Below, in pieces: positions 37,581 to 44,885 of a stretch of DNA of 64,000 nt. Numbering within the stretch: the stretch's first letter is position 1; each line of letters opens with the position of its first letter. Below the pieces are notes generated by a model. It ran no database searches, was not told where the DNA came from, and saw only the letters and a list, made by a program, of their open reading frames with translations. The DNA comes from Glaciecola sp028401415 (GTDB taxonomy: Bacteria > Pseudomonadota > Gammaproteobacteria > Enterobacterales > Alteromonadaceae): NCBI RefSeq assembly GCF_028401415.2, contig NZ_CP171821.2:806001-870000 (forward strand), given 5' to 3'. The position numbers and the translations under genes were made by a program.

Positions 37581-38441
37581 AAACTTAAAGTCATTATACG
37601 CGCGCTGTGCGTTTAGCCACAGCTCGCCCGGTTTGCCATCCCCTAATATGCGATCATCTATGGCCACAACTGGACCAATTTCTTTACTAGAAGATGTTAT
37701 CCAGACCTCGTCGCAACTTTCTAACATAGAGATAGGAACACCTTGCTCTCGCACATCGAAACCTCCAGCCCTTTTTAAACTTTCAATAATAATCCCTCTG
37801 GTGACGCCAGGGAGCAAATGATTATCTACGGGCGGTGTATAAATAACGCGGTCTTTGATGACAAACACATTGCATGCTGCCGCTTCTGTGATGTAGCCGT
37901 TCTTATCGAACAAAATCATTTCATCTTTTCCAGCGTCTTGACCTTGCTGAAAATGCATCACATTACCAAGCAATGAAGTGGACTTGATGTGACAGCGCTG
38001 CCAACGTAAATCTTGAGCCGTACTAACGGTATAGGTTTTGGCGATGTCTCGATCAAGAGGCTGAGACGGCGGGATAGCGAATGCGTAAGCGAAAACGGTA
38101 GGCTCAACATTATCAGGGTATGCGTGGAAGCGCTTTACATCGGTGCCGCGGCTTACGTGAATATAAATTCCCACATCGGACTCTGGTAGCTGCTGGGCTA
38201 AATGATTGATGATCTCCGCCCACTGCTTTTCGTCTGCCTGGTATTTAATGCCTGTTTCTTCCAAACCATTGTTCATTCTTTTCAAATGTAGCGACAAACC
38301 GACTGTTTTAGGTTCCGATGCTTGCCAATAGCATGGAATGACTTCATAAATACCGTCACCAAAAAGAAAACCTCGATCCATTGGCGATATTTTCGCGTCT
38401 TCTTGCGACACAAACTCTCCGTTTAAGTAAACCTGCGTCAT
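37572..38441 (-). CDS. dat: D-amino acid aminotransferase (class IV, PLP)
   Basis: The 289-residue fold-type IV transaminase has the N-terminal MDRGFLFGDGIYEVIPCY (21-38), PLP lysine K153 in HIKSTSLLGN, and ITEAAACNVFVIKD with the cofactor-binding Glu. It interconverts D-amino acids with 2-oxoglutarate/D-glutamate. Its start overlaps the pxpC stop by 4 bp (ATGA), so it is the last gene of the pxpA-pxpB-pxpC operon. That context hints at use of D-glutamate or 5-oxo-D-proline carbon and nitrogen. 4-amino-4-deoxychorismate lyase is the main alternative in this fold but is less likely. Confidence 0.85.
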   Translation of the reverse strand: MTQVYLNGEFVSQEDAKISPMDRGFLFGDGIYEVIPCYWQASEPKTVGLSLHLKRMNNGLEETGIKYQADEKQWAEIINHLAQQLPESDVGIYIHVSRGTDVKRFHAYPDNVEPTVFAYAFAIPPSQPLDRDIAKTYTVSTAQDLRWQRCHIKSTSLLGNVMHFQQGQDAGKDEMILFDKNGYITEAAACNVFVIKDRVIYTPPVDNHLLPGVTRGIIIESLKRAGGFDVREQGVPISMLESCDEVWITSSSKEIGPVVAIDDRILGDGKPGELWLNAQRAYNDFKFLV

Positions 38442-39538
38442 GTCACATGCCCCTTTTTGATTGCATTTTGAGTAGAGCGAGCCATCTGTCTAATCTGCTC
38501 TAGCTTACGTTGATATATCGCCATATTGGCAGATATTTGGTGCACGTCAACCATGCTAAAAGAAAGGGTTTGACCGCTCTTAAATTGAGACAAGCGTGCA
38601 CGAGAAAAGGCGCATAAAGCACCCATTACTGGATATCCACCAATGGTTTGTCTGTCGTTCAACATCACAATCAACTGTCCATCACCTGCGCATTGAATGG
38701 CACCGTTGCACAAACCTTGCGAATAAAGGCTGCGCTGACGCGGATGTATACAAGGGCCACTAAGGCGAACGCCCATTCGATCGTTGTGAGGGCTTGTCGT
38801 AAATTGTGACTGAAGTATTTTATGCCGTTCAGACGGCTCGAAATCATACCACTGATAGCCTGGAACAAACTGCAAACTCACATTGGTATCGATTGTACTT
38901 TTATAATTGCTCGATAAATCTCGCGCAATACTTCTATTAATACGGCTATCTTTAGCATTTACTGGCTTCAGTTCGCATGGTTCGAGCGCTGCGCGCATTA
39001 ACTTATCGCCAGCTATTAGAGCGCGACCATCACGATGCAAGCCTCCGCTACCCTCTCTTTTGACATTGGCAACGCTGGAAAACAAACGCGGTGCGTCATA
39101 TCCGCCTAGCACTGCCAAGTACACGCGAGTGCCCTGCTGATGGTTTTGTCCAACGTTTTGTATTTGTAAGGTGTATCCTTTGGGGATAACGACTGCTTTG
39201 TTTTGCTCAATCTCGTTGCCTGAGTTTCGAATGCGATTATCATGCGCTTGTAAGCTGCATTTAGCGGGTGCTCCGCTAATTGCGACAACCGTGTCTCGAA
39301 CAAAGTAAAAACTGGCATTGCCTAGACAGATTTCAATAGCGGGCGTACCCGCGTCATTTCCCACAAGGACATTGGCGAACTCATAAGCCATCCAGTCCAT
39401 TGCACCTGAAGAGGTATAGCCTAAATGCGCACAATGCTTTCTACCGCTATCCACCAGCTGTGCATAAAAGTCCACCTTAGTAATCGTCACAAAATGCTGA
39501 TTTTGAGACATCTTCTGCGTCTGCGAACTCTCACTCAT
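38438..39538 (-). CDS. pxpC: 5-oxoprolinase subunit PxpC (KipA/biotin-dependent carboxyltransferase fold)
   Basis: The protein belongs to the AHS2/KipA family: SGAMDWMAYEFANVLVGND and MGVRLSGP with GGYPVMGAL near the C-terminus. PxpB and PxpC form the kinase-like part of the ATP-dependent 5-oxoprolinase that opens 5-oxoproline to glutamate with PxpA. The start at 39538 (MSESSQTQ, 366 residues) is preferred to 39571 because AGGTGG lies 5-6 bases upstream and it follows the pxpB stop by one base, whereas the longer start overlaps pxpB by 32 bp. Confidence 0.88.
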   Translation of the reverse strand: MSESSQTQKMSQNQHFVTITKVDFYAQLVDSGRKHCAHLGYTSSGAMDWMAYEFANVLVGNDAGTPAIEICLGNASFYFVRDTVVAISGAPAKCSLQAHDNRIRNSGNEIEQNKAVVIPKGYTLQIQNVGQNHQQGTRVYLAVLGGYDAPRLFSSVANVKREGSGGLHRDGRALIAGDKLMRAALEPCELKPVNAKDSRINRSIARDLSSNYKSTIDTNVSLQFVPGYQWYDFEPSERHKILQSQFTTSPHNDRMGVRLSGPCIHPRQRSLYSQGLCNGAIQCAGDGQLIVMLNDRQTIGGYPVMGALCAFSRARLSQFKSGQTLSFSMVDVHQISANMAIYQRKLEQIRQMARSTQNAIKKGHVT

Positions 39539-39539
39539 A

Positions 39540-40433
39540 TCAGCCACCTGTGATGCTAGACTTGGCATCACCTTGAGTTTCTTGCACTACCTCATTTGCA
39601 ATATCGTAAAATTCCCTCACCCCAATCACGCGAAACTGCACCCAGTCACCTGTGCGAAAGCGCAAGCTCGCTCCGCCGGCCAAATTCAAAGGGCAATAGC
39701 CAAGAATATGCCAGCCACCTGGCGAAACCTGCGGATATATAGCAGTTTGCCGATCAGCAATGGCCACCGCTCCGGGCCCAACTCGCTTTCTTGGCGATGC
39801 ACGCCGCATAAGCTCAAGCTGTTGTGGAATTTGTCCCATATAAGCAAAATTAGGTAAAAAGCCAACGGCATAAATACGATATACACTGGCGCTGTGCAAA
39901 TGAATAATCTCTTGTGCACTTAGCGTTAAGCGCTGACTTATGGCTTGAATATCGTTCTCATAGTCACAATTATTCTTATATGGCAGGTGCGCATCTTTGC
40001 TTATAGGCTCATAGCACACAGGAACAATATGTGTTTTGTGAACTGTCTTATTTGGCATTCGCTCAGCTGTAAATTGTTTAGAAGCACCTAAACTTTCACT
40101 TTGCTTCTGTTCGCTTGCTGTATCGTGCAAACACTCTGCGGTGCTTGCAATCTGTTGATAACTGTTTTTGAAATAACGCTCAAGCGCATATACATCCACC
40201 TTCAAACAGTCATAGGTCACCAACAAACTGGTGTATGAGGGCACATAGTCGTTTAACCAATGAGGTTTGTCTGATGCAAGACTATTCGCCCATAATGAAA
40301 TACGTTCATTCGCCTCATCTAGCGAGATTTCATTTACCTGAATAAGGCAACTAGATTCACTTACCCACTGCAGCGTAGTATTAGCATCCAGCTGGATGCC
40401 AATAAAAGAAGAATGAATAAGATCTGTATGCAT
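39540..40433 (-). CDS. pxpB: 5-oxoprolinase subunit PxpB (KipI), with central insertion
   Basis: This AHS1/KipI protein has HLHSASVYRIYAVGFLPNFAYMGQIP and the signature RKRVGPGAVAIADRQTAIYPQVSPGGWHILGYCP. At 297 residues it is longer than the usual roughly 220-240, owing to a hydrophilic insertion of about 60 residues (about 85-150, rich in Ser/Gln/Glu/Lys) between the N-terminal and C-terminal lobes. It works with PxpC and PxpA in 5-oxoproline hydrolysis. It lies 36 bp behind pxpA. Confidence 0.88.
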   Translation of the reverse strand: MHTDLIHSSFIGIQLDANTTLQWVSESSCLIQVNEISLDEANERISLWANSLASDKPHWLNDYVPSYTSLLVTYDCLKVDVYALERYFKNSYQQIASTAECLHDTASEQKQSESLGASKQFTAERMPNKTVHKTHIVPVCYEPISKDAHLPYKNNCDYENDIQAISQRLTLSAQEIIHLHSASVYRIYAVGFLPNFAYMGQIPQQLELMRRASPRKRVGPGAVAIADRQTAIYPQVSPGGWHILGYCPLNLAGGASLRFRTGDWVQFRVIGVREFYDIANEVVQETQGDAKSSITGG

Positions 40434-40469
40434 GGTTTTAAATACTCTCTTTGCGCTTGGCCTTGGTAT

Positions 40470-41207
40470 CTAGGGTCTCAGAAGCGCCCTGATCTTTACC
40501 ACCATTTCAAGCGCACTTGGGCTATCGCCATGCACGCAAAGACTCTGTGCATTTATGGGAATGGCTTTGCCCCCATGAGCAATGACTTGTTGCTGGCGAA
40601 TCAACATCTTTGCTTGCTCAAGGGCTTCATCGGCATTTAGAACGGCACCGCTTTGGTCTCGTGACAATAAATAGCCGCTTTGGGAGTAGCGCCTATCTGC
40701 AAAGGCCTCCAATATAAGCGTAACACCGTATTTTTGTGCAAGGGAAAAATGAAAATCGTTATTCGCTAAAGCCTGAATCATGAGCGGATAAGTGGTGTGG
40801 TACTGCTGTAGCGCACAAATTACATCCTCGAATACTTGCGCATGCTGCATCATGTCATTGTACAGGGCGCCATGAGGTTTCACGTATTTCAGCGCTAGCC
40901 CCTGGCATTTTGCCATGCCCTCCAATACCGCAATTTGTGCATGGATCAGCGGAATAAGCTCTTGGGCAGGAATGCGCATACTTCGTCTACCGAAGCCCTG
41001 CAAGTCAGGGTATGAGGGATGTGCTCCCAAATCCACTTGATGCGTTTTGACTAGTCCAATGGTATCTTGCAGCACTTTGGGGTCACCTGCATGGAAGCCG
41101 CAGGCAACGTTTGCCTGGTCGATAAACGGCATAATGTCAGCGTCAGAATTCGATTGCCAGCGTCCATAACTCTCTCCTAAATCCGCATTAAGCCTAATCA
41201 AGTGCAT
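40470..41207 (-). CDS. pxpA: 5-oxoprolinase subunit PxpA (LamB/YcsF family)
   Basis: The 245-residue protein has the LamB/YcsF signature LNADLGESYGRW (7-18) and QANVACGFHAGDP (32-44), with VKPHGALYNDM in the middle. PxpA is the catalytic partner that hydrolyses the phosphorylated 5-oxoproline ring. It is the first gene of the pxpABC-dat operon, divergent from the CvfB-like gene with about 58 bp between the start codons. Confidence 0.93.
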   Translation of the reverse strand: MHLIRLNADLGESYGRWQSNSDADIMPFIDQANVACGFHAGDPKVLQDTIGLVKTHQVDLGAHPSYPDLQGFGRRSMRIPAQELIPLIHAQIAVLEGMAKCQGLALKYVKPHGALYNDMMQHAQVFEDVICALQQYHTTYPLMIQALANNDFHFSLAQKYGVTLILEAFADRRYSQSGYLLSRDQSGAVLNADEALEQAKMLIRQQQVIAHGGKAIPINAQSLCVHGDSPSALEMVVKIRALLRP

Positions 41208-41265
41208 ACTTCCCGTTCAAGTTATTGATATACTAAAAATATTGAGCCACATGCTTCGAAACCAT

Positions 41266-42204
41266 ATGCTATCTATCGGAAAAATCAACACCTTAATCGT
41301 AAAAGACATCAGTCCCATTGGGTGCACGCTTGAGGCAGCCCCATCGAACATACCTGCCCTCAGTAGTGAAGCCAACAACCCATGGACGCAAGGAAAATCT
41401 GGCCTATCAACCGCAGAAATTGATGATGTCCAAGCGATTCTCCCCATTAGTGAGTTAAGCACATCACAACAAAAGCAAGCACCACAGGTGGGTGATAAAA
41501 TTGATGTTTACCTTTATTACTCAGGTCACCAGGACGCTAAAAACCAAGTGCTAGCGAGTGTAACACCCGCCTTAATAAATTTCGGTGAGTTTAAATCGCT
41601 CAAGGTTAAAGGAATTAGTTCAGCAGGCGCATTCTTTGACTGGGGGCTTTCCCGCGACTTGTATGCACCAAAACAGCATATACACAGCGCCCTTTCTGAG
41701 GGGCTGGATGCTGTAGTGCGCTTAGTTCACGAACCGAAGCAAAAGCGCTTGTATGCAACAAGTAAAATTGAGCAGTTTCTAAACAGCGCCCCGTCTTCTT
41801 GGGACTATAAAAAATCGGTAGAGCTGCTGGTTTATGCGAAAACGCCCCTTGGCTTTAAAGTCATTATCGACCAACGCTATGCTGGCTTGCTGTATCAAAG
41901 TGATTTATTTAAAACGCTGAGAATCGGTGAAATTCATTCGGGCTTTATCAGTAAAATTAGAGACGATGGTAAAATTGATTGCGCGTTACAGCGCCATGAT
42001 AAAATGCAGCGCCAATCACTTACGCAAGAAATCTTAGACGACTTAGCCGCACACGGTGGCTTATCTAGTCTAACCGACAAAAGCGACCCGCAAGATATAC
42101 AAACGCGATTCAATGTAAGTAAAGGCGCTTATAAAAAAGCTTTGGGCCAATTGTATAAATCAAAAAAGATAGTCATTACCAGAGACTTCGTAAAACTGCT
42201 TTAA
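41266..42204 (+). CDS. CvfB-like S1-domain RNA-binding protein
   Basis: The protein matches the CvfB/YitL family: several S1-like beta barrels (about residues 5-60, 60-125, 140-200, 200-245) and a C-terminal winged helix ending RFNVSKGAYKKALGQLYKSKKI. CvfB proteins bind RNA and affect virulence-factor expression in Gram-positives; the role in proteobacteria is unclear. The start at 41266 (MLSIGKINTLIV) is taken because family members begin there; TTG 41242 and ATG 41251 are in-frame alternatives. It is followed by an OsmC gene 12 bp later. Confidence 0.85.
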   Translation: MLSIGKINTLIVKDISPIGCTLEAAPSNIPALSSEANNPWTQGKSGLSTAEIDDVQAILPISELSTSQQKQAPQVGDKIDVYLYYSGHQDAKNQVLASVTPALINFGEFKSLKVKGISSAGAFFDWGLSRDLYAPKQHIHSALSEGLDAVVRLVHEPKQKRLYATSKIEQFLNSAPSSWDYKKSVELLVYAKTPLGFKVIIDQRYAGLLYQSDLFKTLRIGEIHSGFISKIRDDGKIDCALQRHDKMQRQSLTQEILDDLAAHGGLSSLTDKSDPQDIQTRFNVSKGAYKKALGQLYKSKKIVITRDFVKLL

Positions 42205-42216
42205 ACAGGAAAATAA

Positions 42217-42666
42217 ATGAAAGCAAGTGTGAATTGGAGAGCGTCATCTGATGGACTTATGTTCGATGCAGTGATGGACAGCGGTCAAAGCATGACCTTT
42301 GACGGCTCAGGAGCGCCATCGGCGGCGAGTGATGGACAAACAACACAAAGGGAGGCTGCACTTTCTCCAATGCAAGCTGTCTTAATGTCAGTAGGCGCAT
42401 GTTCTTCGGTAGACGTAGTAGAAATCATGCGCAAAGCCCGTCAAGGGATTGAAGCTTGCGTTTGTCAGCTTGAGGCCAAACGGGCAGATGATGCGCCAAA
42501 AGTCTTCACGCAGATACATGCGCACTATTTAGTTACAGGCACAAATATTAAAGAGAAACAGCTTGCCAGAGCGGTTCAGCTTTCATGCGAAAAGTACTGT
42601 TCGGTGATGCTAATGATCAATTCGAAAGTTGATATTACGACCAGCTATGAGATTAAAGAAAATTAG
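42217..42666 (+). CDS. OsmC family peroxiredoxin-like protein
   Basis: The 149-residue protein has the OsmC/Ohr fold with two conserved cysteines, one in SVGACSSVDVVEIM and one in LSCEKYCSVMLMI. OsmC proteins reduce organic hydroperoxides in the cytosol. Its 12-bp spacing to the upstream CvfB-like gene suggests one transcript. It belongs to the YhfA-like subgroup rather than Ohr by its sequence around the first Cys (moderate certainty). Confidence 0.87.
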   Translation: MKASVNWRASSDGLMFDAVMDSGQSMTFDGSGAPSAASDGQTTQREAALSPMQAVLMSVGACSSVDVVEIMRKARQGIEACVCQLEAKRADDAPKVFTQIHAHYLVTGTNIKEKQLARAVQLSCEKYCSVMLMINSKVDITTSYEIKEN

Positions 42667-42705
42667 TCAACGCACTATGGCTAATAGGCAAGTAGGAGGA
42701 TATTG

Positions 42706-43818
42706 TTGATCAAATTTAGAATACTTCTTCTTGTCGCTGCTTTGATTGGCCTTGCGTTCTTCCTAGGCTATCGCTTTGGCTTTTCTGAAGCTAAGCTTGA
42801 GCATTCGCTTACATCGTTGGCTTTATCACAGCACAAAAATCAGGATGCTTCAGCTGGCGACACACAACTCCCATTTACACATCCATGGTTGGCTGCTCCC
42901 TCAAGTGACGAGCTTGCAAAGAGCCCCCCATCAAACGTCGACACGAATAATGATCAAAGCGAGCCACAGCTTGACGACGTCAATGATGACATGGATGCAG
43001 TTTTTGAATTTGATGAATATCAATGGCAAAACACAAATGATATTGTCGCAATGTTCAACGAGCTAATGACCCAAGCAGAGCCTACCACGGATGAAGGTTA
43101 CGCGCTTTTCTCGCAAATGATTGACCAGTTTAGAACAGCACTCGCTGACTCCCCAGAGCAACTTAATACTTTGCTTACTTACATGATGACACTAGAGTTT
43201 GAGTCTCGCGACTTTCACTACATCACTTCGATTGTTCAAGGGTTAACAGACGGCGTGGGGCAAACGGCTATGCAAAACACGGCCTTGCAACTAGCACAGC
43301 GCAGCGACCAAGCATCGCAACAACAATTTTTACATCTTGTATCGAGCACTTATCAAAGCTCCGACGACCCCGAAATACTCAACGCATTGGTGGGGCTTGC
43401 GCTATATTCAGATGCTGATACCTATACTAAACTGCACGCGCTGGATTTAGTCATGCCCTTCCAAGTAAATAACACTGAACGCCAGCAGATTCTGAGCGGC
43501 TTAAACACCATGCTTGATGAAGCGCCAAGTGAGGGCAAGAGTGCTATTTTGAGCAATGTTTTGCGATTTAGTTCGTCCCAGCAGCGTGAAAACCTCGCAA
43601 GAACAATGATAAGTAGAAACAACGACATAGATGTGCGCTACAGCATTTTAGACAACATTCATACTGGCGTCATTCCAAAAAGCGCAGACTTAAAAAATGA
43701 GTTAATGAACATTGCCGTTAACACAGACGACCCTATGCAAGAACAAGCAAAACACGCTTTGATGTATGTGTTTGACATTAGCAATGAAGAATATCAACGA
43801 ATCAATCAAGGCCAATAG
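42706..43818 (+). CDS. Hypothetical membrane-anchored acidic protein
   Basis: The 370-residue protein has one N-terminal transmembrane helix (about 4-24), a low-complexity acidic linker (DTNNDQSEPQLDDVNDDMDAV...) and a long all-helical C-terminal part (about 110-370) with repeating pairs of helices that may be TPR/HEAT-like. I recognise no family. TTG at 42706 is the likely start because GGAGGA ends 5 bases before it; a second TTG at 42703 is in frame but too close. It is probably periplasmic and protein-binding, but that is inference from shape only. A Tat-type isomerase gene follows by 10 bp. Confidence 0.7.
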   Translation: MIKFRILLLVAALIGLAFFLGYRFGFSEAKLEHSLTSLALSQHKNQDASAGDTQLPFTHPWLAAPSSDELAKSPPSNVDTNNDQSEPQLDDVNDDMDAVFEFDEYQWQNTNDIVAMFNELMTQAEPTTDEGYALFSQMIDQFRTALADSPEQLNTLLTYMMTLEFESRDFHYITSIVQGLTDGVGQTAMQNTALQLAQRSDQASQQQFLHLVSSTYQSSDDPEILNALVGLALYSDADTYTKLHALDLVMPFQVNNTERQQILSGLNTMLDEAPSEGKSAILSNVLRFSSSQQRENLARTMISRNNDIDVRYSILDNIHTGVIPKSADLKNELMNIAVNTDDPMQEQAKHALMYVFDISNEEYQRINQGQ

Positions 43819-43828
43819 GACTTTTCAT

Positions 43829-44875
43829 ATGTTTGATACAAATATCAAAATAGTAAACAAAACTTGCACTAAAACGTCTCGCACTAATCATTATACTAGA
43901 CGCAGTTTTAATAAGACGATGCTAATGAGCGGCGTTGCACTGGCGCTTGGGGCTTGTTCAAGAAGCGATACTGACGCTGCTGCAAAGCCCGAACTCAAAC
44001 TATCGCTTGCACAATGGGCGCTTCAAAGTGCCCAGTTTGGCTCTACTTTCAATGATAATTACGAACAATGGCAAGCATGGCTTAAAACTGACCCAGCCAA
44101 AGTATTACAAGGTGAACTCTCGCCCATGATGTTTCCTGAGTATGTGCAAAAAACCTTTAACATTGATGCGGTGGATTTTGTTAATACCTTCTACTTCGAC
44201 CAGGTCAGCAATGACGATTATTGGGCAGAACTGAAGCAGCGCTGCGAAGATAGTGGCATTACGCGTAACAATCTCATGCTGGATCAAGAGGGCTATTTGG
44301 GGCATAACGACAAGGCGCAAAGGCTGCTTGCAGTAGAGAACCACAAAAAGTGGATAGATATTGCGGCAAAAATTGGATGTGCGTCGGTGCGCGTAAACGC
44401 ACATGGCATTGGCAATTGGGATCAGCAACTAGCGCAGTCACTTGAAAGCTGCACCACACTTGCAGATTACGCAAAAGCGAATGGTTTGATTTTGCTTGTA
44501 GAAAACCACGGCGGTATTTCAAGTAATGCCGACTGGCTTGTTCAGCTGATGCAAGAAGCCAATCATGATGCGCTTAAAGTCTTTTTGGACTACGACAATT
44601 TTAAATGGTCCGAAACCGAGCTATGGCAAACTGAACAAGTTTACGACCGTTACGAGGGTGTAACTAAGCTAATGCCTTTTACCGACAGCGTCAGTGTAAA
44701 AACCTACGCATTTGATGATCAAGGAAATGAAACCACGATAGACGTCGAACGAATGGTACGCATTGCCCAAGAGAATAATTTTAGCGGTTATCACAGCGTA
44801 GAGTTTGAAGGCCATCAAGGTTCGCCTGTTGAGGGTATTAAGAAGACACGCGATTTACTCAAACGCGTTTGGTAG
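43829..44875 (+). CDS. Sugar phosphate isomerase/epimerase-like TIM barrel, Tat lipoprotein
   Basis: The 348-residue protein begins with a twin-arginine signal RRSFNKTMLMSGVALALGAC, in which GAC can act as a lipobox. It continues as an AP-endonuclease-2-like TIM barrel (hydroxypyruvate isomerase/xylose isomerase-like), with metal-binding type acids in LLVENHGGIS, VFLDYDNF and YHSVEFEG. Members act on free sugars or keto-sugars despite the family name. The start ATG 43829 has AATAGGA about 8 bases upstream. It stands 10 bp before a secreted sulfatase, so both may work on sulfated polysaccharide breakdown products. Confidence 0.82.
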   Translation: MFDTNIKIVNKTCTKTSRTNHYTRRSFNKTMLMSGVALALGACSRSDTDAAAKPELKLSLAQWALQSAQFGSTFNDNYEQWQAWLKTDPAKVLQGELSPMMFPEYVQKTFNIDAVDFVNTFYFDQVSNDDYWAELKQRCEDSGITRNNLMLDQEGYLGHNDKAQRLLAVENHKKWIDIAAKIGCASVRVNAHGIGNWDQQLAQSLESCTTLADYAKANGLILLVENHGGISSNADWLVQLMQEANHDALKVFLDYDNFKWSETELWQTEQVYDRYEGVTKLMPFTDSVSVKTYAFDDQGNETTIDVERMVRIAQENNFSGYHSVEFEGHQGSPVEGIKKTRDLLKRVW

Positions 44876-44885
44876 CCTGTATAAA

